NCBI GenBank assembly: GCA_030427505.1
Contig: JAUICH010000025.1
Coordinates: 1-64,000 of the forward strand
Length of the DNA: 64,000 nt
Direction: 5' to 3'
Source of the DNA: Verrucomicrobiia bacterium
GTDB lineage: Bacteria; Verrucomicrobiota; Verrucomicrobiia; Verrucomicrobiales; DEV007
Shown here: piece by piece, positions 8,514 through 17,668 of the stretch
Numbering within the stretch: the stretch's first letter is position 1
Layout of the letters: every line of letters begins with the position of its first letter
The notes under the pieces: model-generated
What the model saw: the letters and a program-made list of their open reading frames with translations, nothing else
What the model was told of the DNA's origin: nothing
Databases searched by the model: none
Translations under genes and position numbers: made by a program

Positions 8514-8975
8514 CTAGGGAGCCGCGTAGGGATTGCTGGGGGTCAGCCCAGGGTACTGGTCAACCGAATCCGGAATTTCCAGGTGCTCTTCCTTGCCGTT
8601 CACATTCACAATGAAGACGCCGGGTTTCAGACCCGTGAGGTCCACCGGAACGCGCCGCTCGAAAGGCACCAGCATGGTCGCGCCCATCGCATTGTGGGGC
8701 ATTTGTTCCAGCAGTTCGATGTAGAGCCGGTAACCCTTTCGCCATTGCCGGGGCGGATCCACCATGCTCGCCGCCGCGTTGGAAAGATAGCCGGTGACGT
8801 CTGCATAGGCGGAATGGGTGACCTGGGCCCCGGACACCGAGGAGGTCACCTCGCTGATTTCCAGGGTTTCCACCTGAACCGCCTGGGTCAGCGGCGGGGT
8901 GGGGTGAATGGTCTGGCAAGCGGCCGCGGCCATCGCCAGACCGCTGGCAAAGAGAAGACGGAGGGGAAGATTCAT
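8514..8975 (-). CDS. Small predicted lipoprotein, function unknown
   Basis: Starting at ATG 8975, the protein is 153 aa: MNLPLRLLFASGLAMAAAAC is a lipoprotein signal peptide with the acylated cysteine at residue 20. The mature part has a YLSNAAASM segment, a GYRLYIELLEQMPHN stretch and a C-terminal beta-rich half ending SNPYAAP. No family is recognised. A longer reading frame begins 25 codons upstream but would bury the signal peptide. It lies between the TlpA-like and caspase-FGE genes on the same strand, with about 100-bp gaps. Confidence 0.65.
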   Translation of the reverse strand: MNLPLRLLFASGLAMAAAACQTIHPTPPLTQAVQVETLEISEVTSSVSGAQVTHSAYADVTGYLSNAAASMVDPPRQWRKGYRLYIELLEQMPHNAMGATMLVPFERRVPVDLTGLKPGVFIVNVNGKEEHLEIPDSVDQYPGLTPSNPYAAP

Positions 8976-9116
8976 GAGACGAAGACAAGCAGAATGGGAA
9001 CCGCCAAAGGTTACGGCTGGCCCCCGATTTCGGCCAGAGAAAACTGGCACGAGCCGCGCGGGAAGGGTTCAGGGGAGCGTATCGCTGGAGTGATTGGAAA
9101 TGGACCGGACCTTTGC

Positions 9117-10685
9117 TTAGCTCCCAGGCTTCACCTTCAGAACGCACCGGAAGCCGCTTTCGAAATCCCGGGTGCCTGGGTCTTTGTCGAAGCGAGACGA
9201 AGACAGAATGTAAACGGAATAGCCTTGGAACAACGACCCGCCCCGTAGCACGCGGTGCTCCCGTTTCGCCGGGTTGTCCCAATCCTCACACCATTCACAA
9301 GCGTTTCCTCCCAAGTCATAAAGACCCCTGTCATTGGCCGGGTAACTGCCCACCGGCGCCGTATAGGCATATCCGTCGTCAAAATGGTAGTTTCCTACCC
9401 GTTCTTCCGGTGGCCACTGCGTTCCCCACGGAAAGACTCCGTCGATTTTTCCGTCCCTGACCGCCGGCGTCGCATTCGCGTCTTCCTGCTCCCCGATGCC
9501 CACGGCGTAGCTCCATTCCAAGTCCGTGGGCAGGCGGTATTCATCCTTTGGTCCGATCTGTCCTGCCGCCCGTTCCGTTTTCGTAAGCCACTCGCAAAAG
9601 GCTTTTGCATCGTCCCAGCTCACCATTACCACCGGGTGGTCCGGCCCCTGTCCGTGGCCTTCATACTCATAGTCCTTCCACTCCATGTTGATCCCAGGGG
9701 TTTTTGCCGCGTAGGCCGCGTAGTCCTGCACCCGCGTTTCCCAGACGGAAAAGAGCACCCGGTCCCCGTTGGTGTAATTCACCACCGGCACAAACTTCAT
9801 GCCCAGGTGGTTCTCGAAGGGCCGGTCTCTCTTGGCCTCCCTGGGGAGGCGGGTACGTGCCGGATCCGGTACCGTGGCAACCGCCGGCGGGGCCATACCG
9901 CCCCCACTGGAGCCCGCTCCACTATCCGGGACAAAGGCAAACTGCCCGTAGAATTTGCTGTTAAACCAGGGTTCCTGATCTCCCCCCGTGGCATTCGACA
10001 CGTCCCGGCCGGTGGCTTTGAAGACTTCCTCGAAAGCCACGCCGGGGGTGGCCAGGTGGCGGACCAGGGCGCCGGTGTAGGGGCTGTTTTTTCCGTCGCC
10101 GTCCGCCGCCACATCGCCGGGGGAGGTGGCGAAGGCCACGAACATGCCCTTGGGCGCCTGCTTCGGCATGGCCAGGCCCGCACCCGCCGCCGAACGCCCG
10201 CCGCTCCAGGACCGGGAGAAAGGATTGTCCCGGCAGCAGTCCAGAATCAGGATGTTCAGCCCTTCGCCCGCACTTTCCAGAGCGCGCATCACGGAGTCCA
10301 TCGCCAAGGTTTCGTCCGGCACCTCGTAGTCACGCTCCACCTTGGCATCCACCGGGATGAGGTAGTTCCGCCCGTCGATCTGCAATCCGTGCCCGGCGAA
10401 ATAGACCAGCGCCACGGTTTCTTCTGAGTCATCGGCATACAGACTGTCGATGAACTCCCGCAGAGCGTCTTTCATCTCCGTCAGGCCGGCATCCGTCCGC
10501 GTGGTCACGGTGAACCCCACCTTTTCCAACGCCGCCGAGACCGCGGCGGCATCATTCCTTGGATTGTTCAGCGGCCGGGCATGCTGGTAAGCCCCGTTGC
10601 CGATGACCAACGCCACCCGTTCGGCGGCGTTCAGTCCCAGGGGTAGCATTCCCAGCGAAATAAGCAGTGTCAGTAGAAACCTCAT
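9117..10685 (-). CDS. Secreted caspase-like (C14) protease fused to an FGE/SUMF-type domain
   Basis: 522 aa. A signal peptide (1-20) leads into a caspase p20 domain: VALVIGNGAY, catalytic His in YFAGHG (H99) and catalytic Cys in LDCCRDNP (C150/C151). A Pro/Gly-rich linker (~255-290) follows, then a formylglycine-generating-enzyme-like domain (~295-518) with NHLGMKFVPV, PVVMVSWDDAKAFC, YRLPTDLEWSYAVG, GLYDLGGNACEWCEDW, VLRGGS and SGFRC. These FGE-fold domains often serve as binding or scaffold modules rather than true sulfatase activators. The domain pair is known in bacteria, but its substrate is not. The gene stands alone downstream of pfp. Confidence 0.85.
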   Translation of the reverse strand: MRFLLTLLISLGMLPLGLNAAERVALVIGNGAYQHARPLNNPRNDAAAVSAALEKVGFTVTTRTDAGLTEMKDALREFIDSLYADDSEETVALVYFAGHGLQIDGRNYLIPVDAKVERDYEVPDETLAMDSVMRALESAGEGLNILILDCCRDNPFSRSWSGGRSAAGAGLAMPKQAPKGMFVAFATSPGDVAADGDGKNSPYTGALVRHLATPGVAFEEVFKATGRDVSNATGGDQEPWFNSKFYGQFAFVPDSGAGSSGGGMAPPAVATVPDPARTRLPREAKRDRPFENHLGMKFVPVVNYTNGDRVLFSVWETRVQDYAAYAAKTPGINMEWKDYEYEGHGQGPDHPVVMVSWDDAKAFCEWLTKTERAAGQIGPKDEYRLPTDLEWSYAVGIGEQEDANATPAVRDGKIDGVFPWGTQWPPEERVGNYHFDDGYAYTAPVGSYPANDRGLYDLGGNACEWCEDWDNPAKREHRVLRGGSLFQGYSVYILSSSRFDKDPGTRDFESGFRCVLKVKPGS

Positions 10686-10973
10686 TGGCGGTCGCCTCTC
10701 ACTGTAACGGGCCTTCAGACAGGACGTCGAGTTCAGTATCGTCTCAAAGCCGTATCGAGGCGCAGCCTACTTTTTCATGCACTTGCGTTCAAGATTCAGC
10801 CCACGCATTCGCTGGAATGGCAGAAAAATGGGACGGCGATCCGTTCGAGCGCGGTGGACAGGTCTGGCGAACATGGTCCTAACCAACATCCGCCAATGCG
10901 GCCAGGCGATTCCGGAAGCTAGGGGGCCAAGAAAAGCCGCGCTTCAGCCTCAAACAGGTTGGCGGTCAGAGTG

Positions 10974-12194
10974 TTAGTGAACCTTTGCCTCCGTGCGGGC
11001 GCCCTTGGGCTGGCCGATTTCCTGGAGCAAGTCCTCGAACCAGGGCAGATCCACGTCGAAAGGCTTGCCGCCTTTGATGCGCGGGAATTCGATGATCCGC
11101 AGTTCGTTGTCGCGGTCTTCGTCTTCACCGGCCACGCCGCTGATTTTTTCCAGCGCGGCGTCGGCTGCCGCGAAGGCGCAGCGCTTGATCAGTTCCAGAT
11201 CGCGCGCGTTCGGCGCGGCGGAGCGGGCAAAGTAACCGCTTTTCTGCACCAGCACCTTATCCGCGCCCAAGCGGTGCTTGAGTCGCTTGGCGAACCACTC
11301 GCCTACGTTCATTTCATCCAGTCGCACATGGCCAAAGGCGTCCCGCGGCGGGGTTTCGCCCACGTCTTCCATTTCGGCGACAATGGCGTCCGCGCCGGCG
11401 CCTTCACTGAGGAAGATGTTCACACCGTCGTTGTCGCCCATGCGCTTGTGCAGGCGTTCGACTTCGGCGGCGAGGTCGAGTTCCATTTCCGGCAGCCACA
11501 CGGCGTCCACGTCCCAGCGTTGTTTGTGGATGAGGACTTCGGGGAGGAACTCGTACTGCTTCAGACCTTCCTGATAGTCGCGCGTCGTGGCGGCGGCCAG
11601 CCAGCCGCAGTTCCGGCCCATGACTTCGTGGATGATGAGCTTCCGGGAACTGGTGGTGTGCTCGTTGGAGATGTTCTTGAAGAACCGCGCGCCCTGCTCG
11701 GCGGCCGTCCAGGCGCCCAGGGTCTGGCGGATGGGGAAGACGTCATTGTCGATGGTCTTCGGCATGCCCACCACGGTCAGGCCGTAGCCGTTCTCTTCCA
11801 GGTACTTCGCCAGATCGGCGGCGGTAGTGTTGGTGTCGTCCCCGCCGATGGTGTGGAGCACGTCCACGCCGTCCCGCACCAGGTTTTCCGCCGCGGCGTG
11901 CAGCGGGTTTTCGCCGTCGGGGACCAGGCCGCGTTCCACGCAGTTCTTCACGTTGGTCAGCTTCACCCGGCTGTTGCCGATGGGGCTACCGCCGAACTTG
12001 TAGAGAATGGGGTATTTCTCCTTGGCCGTCTGGGTGAAAGTAATATAGCGGCGGGTCAGAAGCCCTTGATACCCATTCAGGTAGCCGATCATCTCCGTGT
12101 CCGGAGCGATTTGCAGGTATCTCTCGATCAGTCCCCCGATAGAGGCGGAGAGACAGGGCGCGATGCCCCCGGCTGTCAGGAAAGCAACTTTCAT
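10974..12194 (-). CDS. pfp: Pyrophosphate-dependent 6-phosphofructokinase
   Basis: Reversibly phosphorylates fructose 6-phosphate with PPi, linking glycolysis and gluconeogenesis. The protein starts at ATG 12194 (MKVAFLTAGG; 406 aa). Seen: the nucleotide/PPi loop AFLTAGGIAPCLS, GGDDTNTTA (117-125, with Asp at the position that is Gly in ATP-dependent enzymes), PKTIDND (145-151) with the catalytic Asp, and MGRNCGWLA. The double-Asp signature supports PPi use. An in-frame ATG 57 bp upstream is less likely because the family N-terminus begins at MKVAFL. It is divergent from the ROK kinase gene, suggesting a shared sugar-metabolism regulatory region. Confidence 0.93.
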   Translation of the reverse strand: MKVAFLTAGGIAPCLSASIGGLIERYLQIAPDTEMIGYLNGYQGLLTRRYITFTQTAKEKYPILYKFGGSPIGNSRVKLTNVKNCVERGLVPDGENPLHAAAENLVRDGVDVLHTIGGDDTNTTAADLAKYLEENGYGLTVVGMPKTIDNDVFPIRQTLGAWTAAEQGARFFKNISNEHTTSSRKLIIHEVMGRNCGWLAAATTRDYQEGLKQYEFLPEVLIHKQRWDVDAVWLPEMELDLAAEVERLHKRMGDNDGVNIFLSEGAGADAIVAEMEDVGETPPRDAFGHVRLDEMNVGEWFAKRLKHRLGADKVLVQKSGYFARSAAPNARDLELIKRCAFAAADAALEKISGVAGEDEDRDNELRIIEFPRIKGGKPFDVDLPWFEDLLQEIGQPKGARTEAKVH

Positions 12195-12582
12195 GGGAAT
12201 TGAAGCAGTTTGTGAAGAGGGATGAACCCCACCCGAAGGCGGGGAGGCCAAGGTTGGCGCTCCCCTTTGACCTTGTCAAGGGTGCTCCCAACGGGGCCGA
12301 AACCGGAAAAACCACCGCCAAAAAGACGGAACGGACGCGTTTTTTGGGCGGATTCCCGGCCAACGCCATGGGAAGACGCGCCGAACAAAAGGCCCGTCAC
12401 CACCCGTTTTGTCCCGAAAATTCGCCGGCTCAGCCCCTTACAGCGAAGCCAGGGGAACCGCAAAGCAGTTGACCAATCGCAAATCTCCTGCATATGGCTG
12501 GTTTCTCACCCGGTTCGCCGCGCCAGGAGGCACGGTTGCGGCGCCGGGCTCATTCAACTTCTCTATTGGCAGGAACAGAGTC
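12195..12582. other. Divergent intergenic region, pfp / ROK kinase
   Basis: About 390 bp between the outward-facing pfp and ROK starts. It must hold both promoters. An open frame runs through it into the ROK gene but lacks coding character. I see no strong repeat or conserved RNA. Confidence 0.5.
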
Positions 12583-13608
12583 ATGATCGAACACGGACCC
12601 TACTACGTGGGACTGGATATTGGCGGCACCACCATCAAGTCCGCGCTGATTAATACCGCGGGCGAACAGGTGGGCGCCATGGTGGAAGTGCGCAGCCTGG
12701 TCGATGAAGGCTACCGGCTGACCTTCCAGCAATTGGAAGAGGCGGCGAAAAAGCTCTGCGACCAGGCGGGCATCGGCCCGAACGATTTGGGCGGCGTGGG
12801 CCTGGACGTGCCAGCGCCTTCCTGCGATGGAGTGATCTGGGGTAAGGCCAACCTGGCCCAGGACTGGGTGGGCGTGAACATCCGGGAAGAATTTTCCAGG
12901 CACATTGGCTTGCCCGTCTTCCTGACCAATGACGGTAGCGCCGCCGCCGTGGGCGAGTACATGCTGCGCCCGGATTACCACGGCAGTCTGCTTTTCGTGG
13001 CGCCGGGAACGGGCCTGGCGGGCGGCTTGATCCTGGAAGGTGGAGCCATCTATGAAGGGGCCAATGGGCTTTCCATGGAGGCCGGACACATCTCCGTGCC
13101 CTTTATGGAGGAAGACGGGGAACTGCCCACCTGCTCCTGCGGCTGGAAGGGCTGTCTGGAAGCCTGGGTGTCCCTGGTGGCGCTGCGCCGCCGGGTGGAG
13201 ATCGAACTGGGTAAGGACCAGTGGAAAGACCACCCCCTGAACGCGGAAGACAGCTCCATCAAGGAAAAGGCTTTCAAACTCCGCACCCTGGCGGAGCAGG
13301 GGGACGAGCTGGCCATCGGCATCTTCAAGCGTCAGGGTTACATCTTCGGGTATGGGCTGGCGGACATGACGCGGCTCCTGGACCCCAGCCTCATCGTTAT
13401 TGGCGGCGGCCTGGCGGAGGCCAAGTTCCGCGACGCCTACCTGGACTGGATCCTGGAAGGCTTCAAGGCCCGCGTCTGGCCCATGTACCTGAAAAGCCCG
13501 GTAGAGCCCGCCAAGGTCACCACCTGCTTCGAATGGGCCATCGGCGGAGACGCCGCCGCCGCCATCGGCATGGCTCACAAGGCCCGCGAACGTTTCGGCG
13601 GGGATTGA
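12583..13608 (+). CDS. ROK-family glucokinase / sugar kinase
   Basis: 341 aa from ATG 12583, which has an AGGA ribosome site 9 bp upstream; longer in-frame starts exist but look non-coding. Seen: the ATP phosphate loop GLDIGGTTIK (~10-19), a central TNDGSAAAVGEY, the GTGLAGGLI adenosine-side motif, and the ROK zinc site C184-S-C-G-W-K-G-C191. A glucokinase role is likely from the family and from the divergent neighbour pfp, but other hexoses or N-acetylhexosamines are possible. Confidence 0.88.
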   Translation: MIEHGPYYVGLDIGGTTIKSALINTAGEQVGAMVEVRSLVDEGYRLTFQQLEEAAKKLCDQAGIGPNDLGGVGLDVPAPSCDGVIWGKANLAQDWVGVNIREEFSRHIGLPVFLTNDGSAAAVGEYMLRPDYHGSLLFVAPGTGLAGGLILEGGAIYEGANGLSMEAGHISVPFMEEDGELPTCSCGWKGCLEAWVSLVALRRRVEIELGKDQWKDHPLNAEDSSIKEKAFKLRTLAEQGDELAIGIFKRQGYIFGYGLADMTRLLDPSLIVIGGGLAEAKFRDAYLDWILEGFKARVWPMYLKSPVEPAKVTTCFEWAIGGDAAAAIGMAHKARERFGGD

Positions 13609-14328
13609 GAGACCTCTTTTTACTTTGAATCGTAGCCGTGCGGACCAAGTCCGGCGCGTAGCGAATCGAGTTTCTGAAATGCAAAAAGGGTGAACCACGG
13701 TCTCATCAATCCGTGGTCCAAACAGAGATCGCCACGAGACTGAGGCACAGCCTCTTTGGACTGCGGCGATCCTTCCTGATCTTTACCCATATTTCACATA
13801 ACTCATAAAGTAAGTCGGTATCTGCTGAAAATGTCCGCCGAATCCCAAATGTCTCGGGGAAACGCAGTTTCCTTGGAGTGCGCCGATCGGAATCGGCGCT
13901 TTGCGGCAGGCAGCCGGAGGCGAGGTGGGGTAAGTAGCGTCCGCTTTCTCTGAGGTGGGCTCTTTACCTCATTCGCTGGAAGGCTTGGGCCCAAAAGGGA
14001 AACCCTCCCGGCCCGGCAAGATTTTCCCGAGATGCCATTGGGTTCGAAGGAACGTATTTTGGGAACTCGTTCACCATACCTGTCCCGCCACGCCTCCGGC
14101 TCCCACCCCAAAGCGGTGATTCCGATCACCGCAGTCCAAGGACGCTACGCGTCCCCGTCAGCGTTGAGATTCAGGAAGACTTCGTGAGAAGCGAAACCAG
14201 TGCCACCGGATTTCTGAGGCTTGTGGAAAAGCTCAGGAAGGATCGCCAGTCCGAGCCGGACTGACGGATCCAAAGAAGCTCCGCTTCAGTCTAAATTTCG
14301 ATAGCGCTCCGGCTGTTCCTGGACGGCC
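13609..14328. repeat. Hairpin-rich intergenic repeat cluster R2, first site
   Basis: 720 bp without a gene. It contains two inverted copies of one module, each holding an 8-bp hairpin (13880-13899 and 14113-14132) beside a GCCTCCGGCT box. There is also a GATCCTTCCTGATCTTTACC box at 13768 and a tail (14234-14305) with a CAGTCCG-AGC-CGGACTG hairpin. The same parts recur, partly rearranged, at 33840-34230. ORFs here are chance readings. Confidence 0.7.
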
Positions 14329-17043
14329 CTATTCCTTATCCATCGCCTCGTCGATCAGGTGTACCACGTACTCCGCGTGGGCCCGGGTCAGGGTGTCGGT
14401 GGAATTGAACTGCGCGAACTGACTCTGGATGACGGTCAGGTAGTGCAGCGCCAGCGACTTTGACGGCGTGGGGTAGGAGGAATCGTTCTTCAGTCCAGAG
14501 ATCTGGATCAACTTCTCCACGAAGGCCACCTGCAGGTTCTGGCGGAAGGTGTTGATGCGGTCCACTTTTTCTCCCTGCATGATGGCATTGTAGAGGGCCT
14601 CGAACTCGTCCGCCACTGTGTAGGCGTTTCCGTAGAGTTCGGAATCAATAATGCGCTGCTGCGTGTTCTGGTGCAGCAGATGGCTCAGCACGTTTTTCTG
14701 CAAGGTCAGCACTTCTTCGTGGATTTTCGGGTCTTCCCCTTTGGACTCGTAGAAGTCCCAGCCGCGCCGTTGCAGTTGCATCTGGGCAAGCAACTCCGGC
14801 GGAAACTGCCAGGCGTCCGGTCCGAAGAGGTAGGTGTCCAGCGCTTTCATGGCGCGTTTCTGATCCTCCGCGGGCACCGGTTTGAAAGGCTGGCCGCCGC
14901 CGGGCTGGCCCACCAGGGCGCGGTCCACGTAGACGCCGCCAATGTAGCGGGAGGTGGCGTCCATCGCGTCTTCATACTGGGCCATGAGGATGGTCCAGCC
15001 GACCCGAAGGTCCTGGTGGGATTCGCCGGGTTCCAGGAGGCGCTTGCTTAGCTCTGGTAGAATGCGGCGCATCAGGCCGCAGCGTTCCTCGGCGTAGGCG
15101 ATGGCGTCGCTGGACATGTCGCCGATCATGGCGCGGGGGTCGATGGCCTTGCCGGGCGAGCGCATGTCGTCCGCGTCGTTGGCAAAGGCCAGCGCCGGTT
15201 CCGTGCTGCGGGCCAGGATGGCTTCCAGCCGTTCCTGTTCCGCCTTGGGATCGTTCAGGCCTTGGGAGTAGCCGTATTCGATGGCCCAGTCGTCATACGG
15301 ACCGGGCTGGTCGGAATAGAACTGGCCCTGGCTCTCGTGTTCCGGGCTGATGTTCACCGATGGGTAATCCATGACCGAGCCGGTCAGGCCTTTCTTCCGG
15401 GTCAGTTCCTCGTTGTGAATGTCCGCGAAGGCAGTCATCTGGCTGGCGCGGAAGTTGTGACTCAGCCCCAGGGTATGGCCCAGTTCGTGGAGCACCAGGT
15501 AGTGCAGCGAGTCCTTGAGCATTTCATCGATCTCCAGCGGGCTCGCGCCCAGGGACTTCAGCGCCAGGCTGCCGAACATATTGGACTCATGCAGGCAGGG
15601 GCCCAGGTTGCAGAGGACGTGGTCCTGGTGGCCGGCCCGCTCGGGCAGCACGGCTTTCGCCGCGTTCCGGGCGGCGGGATTCTTCAGCAACTGGCTCATC
15701 CGCACCCGGTTCGTGATGAAGAGATACTCCAGCATGATGTCCGCGCCCAGGATCTCTCCGGTGCGCGGGTTCACGAAACTGGGGCCGTAGCCGCCGAACG
15801 GCGGGTCGGGAGAGGACGTCCAGCGCAGCACGTTGTAGCGGATGTCGCCCGCGTCCCAATCCGCGTCGTCAGGCTGAATCTCCACCGTCAGGGCATTGCG
15901 GAAGCCCGCTTTCTCGAAAGACTGGTTCCAGAGCAGGGCGGCGCTCTTGATGGTATCGCGCAGTTCCATCGGCGTGGTGTTTTCAATCCACCACCTGATG
16001 GGTTCCACCGGCTCGGAGATCTCGGCGGTGGGGTCTTTCTTCTTCAGATTCCAGCGATGGATCACGTCCCGGTAGGGCGTGGTGCTGGTGGAGGTCATAT
16101 CCGTTACTTTGGTCAGGAAATAGCCCACCCGCGGATCGTCATAGCGCGGCTGGTAGGTGTTCTCCGGCATCTCGATCAGCGTGTGCTGGGTCTTGATGCT
16201 GATGTAGCGCGCGTCGGTCACGTCCGCCTCGCCCCAGGCCTGGGGGCGGGGGTTGTCGAAGACATATTCCACCACCAGGACGGTGTTTTCCGGGTAGTTG
16301 TGAATCTCGGTGAACTTCGTCTTGTCGCCGGAAAGTTCGCCCAGCTTCAGCCGGTCCTTGTTCTTGCCCTTGTCGTCCGGGTCTTCGGGCCATTTGATGA
16401 GGCGGAAGATCTCCTTCAAGAACAGGTCGTCCGCCTTGATGAGAAAGGTGCCACGCTTCGGGTGCGTGGCCACGATCTCCTGGCTGGCCAGCAGCGCGGG
16501 GCTTATGTTCGCGTCCGCCGCGCGGCTCAGGGCGTTGTCGGGATCGAAGTAAAACGACGTGTTCTCCATCGCAAACTCCAGGCGGTCGAAGTTCTTCCGG
16601 ATGGTGAAAACCCGGGCGTCCGCGTAATCGCCGCGGAAGTGACCGGTTTCCACCACGCCGTTGCGAGTCTGGGAGAAGTAAATGAATTCCCGGTCCAGTT
16701 GGTTGGGCTTCACCGCCAGGTAGACCGTGCCGTCTTTCTCGTCCTGGTAGAGATCGAAGAGACCTTCTATCCGGTCGCACTTCTTCGTGATGTCCCGGAA
16801 ACTCTTTTCGCCGTCGTCCTTCTTTTCCTTTTTCTTTTCGTCCTCTTTGGCGTCTTCCTCCTTCTTCTCACCGTCCGGCTTTCCGGTGGCGGCTTTCTCC
16901 GGCTGGGGTTCCGGTTTCGGCTTCGGTTCGTCATCCGCCGCGAAAGCACTCACCATTCCGGCGCTCAGGAATAGGACGGTCAGGAGGCAAATCAGGACCT
17001 GGCGGGCGTGAATGAGGAGATTTGTGGGGGTGTAAGGGCTCAT
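14329..17043 (-). CDS. Secreted zinc metalloprotease, DUF5117 family
   Basis: 904 aa. A signal peptide (~15-35) is followed by a low-complexity Lys/Glu/Pro stretch (~38-78). The DUF5117-like region comes next, with DGTVYLAVKPNQLDREFIY, and a central metzincin-like zinc site HELGHTLGLSHNF (H519, E520, H523, H529). Downstream DWAIEYGY and the C-terminal helical region fit the DUF5117 zinc-dependent metalloprotease family of bacteroidetes and PVC bacteria. It probably degrades extracellular protein outside the inner membrane. The Lys/Glu linker is longer than usual and may be a flexible tether. The gene is divergent from the small cytochrome gene at 17125. Confidence 0.88.
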   Translation of the reverse strand: MSPYTPTNLLIHARQVLICLLTVLFLSAGMVSAFAADDEPKPKPEPQPEKAATGKPDGEKKEEDAKEDEKKKEKKDDGEKSFRDITKKCDRIEGLFDLYQDEKDGTVYLAVKPNQLDREFIYFSQTRNGVVETGHFRGDYADARVFTIRKNFDRLEFAMENTSFYFDPDNALSRAADANISPALLASQEIVATHPKRGTFLIKADDLFLKEIFRLIKWPEDPDDKGKNKDRLKLGELSGDKTKFTEIHNYPENTVLVVEYVFDNPRPQAWGEADVTDARYISIKTQHTLIEMPENTYQPRYDDPRVGYFLTKVTDMTSTSTTPYRDVIHRWNLKKKDPTAEISEPVEPIRWWIENTTPMELRDTIKSAALLWNQSFEKAGFRNALTVEIQPDDADWDAGDIRYNVLRWTSSPDPPFGGYGPSFVNPRTGEILGADIMLEYLFITNRVRMSQLLKNPAARNAAKAVLPERAGHQDHVLCNLGPCLHESNMFGSLALKSLGASPLEIDEMLKDSLHYLVLHELGHTLGLSHNFRASQMTAFADIHNEELTRKKGLTGSVMDYPSVNISPEHESQGQFYSDQPGPYDDWAIEYGYSQGLNDPKAEQERLEAILARSTEPALAFANDADDMRSPGKAIDPRAMIGDMSSDAIAYAEERCGLMRRILPELSKRLLEPGESHQDLRVGWTILMAQYEDAMDATSRYIGGVYVDRALVGQPGGGQPFKPVPAEDQKRAMKALDTYLFGPDAWQFPPELLAQMQLQRRGWDFYESKGEDPKIHEEVLTLQKNVLSHLLHQNTQQRIIDSELYGNAYTVADEFEALYNAIMQGEKVDRINTFRQNLQVAFVEKLIQISGLKNDSSYPTPSKSLALHYLTVIQSQFAQFNSTDTLTRAHAEYVVHLIDEAMDKE

Positions 17044-17124
17044 TTCGTGAACTGAAGGTTTGATCTTGTCCGGGTGGCCACTACAATAGCGTTGATTTTA
17101 ATCATTTTGTTTAAAAATCCCGTT

Positions 17125-17565
17125 ATGCGTACCACCTACATCATCACCACTCTGACGGGAGCGGCTCTCGCTCTGGTTCTTTCCAACGGCGCCTCCGCTC
17201 AAGACGACAAGGTTAGTTTTGAGAAGGATATCTATCCTCTCGTCAAGAACAGTTGTCTGGATTGCCACAAACCGCCCTACGAAGACGAACGTGGCCGGAC
17301 TCGCAAACCCAAGGGCGACTTGGTGTTGGTCAGCAAGGAAGGCTTCGAAGCCGGTGGCGAAGACGGCGCGATCATTGAGGCCGGTAAGCCGGAAGACAGC
17401 CCGTTCTACGCCATGACCATCCTGCCGATCGAACACGACGAACACATGCCGCCGGAAGGCAAGGCGGACGAGTGGACCGACGACCAGAAGGCCCTCGTCA
17501 AGAAGTGGATCGAACAAGGCGCGGACTACGGCGACTGGGTGATCGACCCGGACTTTAAGGAATAA
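17125..17565 (+). CDS. Small exported planctomycete-type cytochrome c protein (PSCyt1)
   Basis: 146 aa from ATG 17125. A signal peptide ends near ANGASA/QDD. One heme site CLDCH (C44, C47, H48) lies in FEKDIYPLVKNSCLDCHKPP, followed by HMPPEGKADEWTDDQKALVKKWIEQGA, the distal Met-containing part of the PSCyt1 module (PF07635). An upstream in-frame ATG at 17074 would only add residues before the signal peptide. It closely resembles the N-terminal part of the cytochrome-LRR protein at 19411. A strong terminator follows. Confidence 0.85.
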   Translation: MRTTYIITTLTGAALALVLSNGASAQDDKVSFEKDIYPLVKNSCLDCHKPPYEDERGRTRKPKGDLVLVSKEGFEAGGEDGAIIEAGKPEDSPFYAMTILPIEHDEHMPPEGKADEWTDDQKALVKKWIEQGADYGDWVIDPDFKE

Positions 17566-17616
17566 GGCTGAGAGCCGTCCGGACTTTGTTTCCGGGTAAA
17601 TTTTGTTTTTCAAGCC

Positions 17617-17656
17617 AAGGCCGGAATGCGAACTCACGCGTTCCGGCCTTTTGCTT
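17617..17656 (+). terminator. Rho-independent terminator after the PSCyt1 gene
   Basis: AAGGCCGGAA pairs exactly with TTCCGGCCTT (17617-17626 with 17641-17650), extended by GCG/CGC around the loop and followed by TTGCTTTT. It lies between convergent genes; the T-rich tail serves the plus strand. Confidence 0.8.
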
Positions 17657-17668
17657 TTACGGGATCTT

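Noticed and set aside
14030-14070. GGTTCGAA-type text suggesting a tRNA T-arm
   Set aside because: No acceptor stem, D-arm or anticodon arm can be folded around it.
13803-14129. 108-codon minus-strand ORF after the ROK kinase
   Set aside because: It lies wholly in the hairpin repeats of R2.
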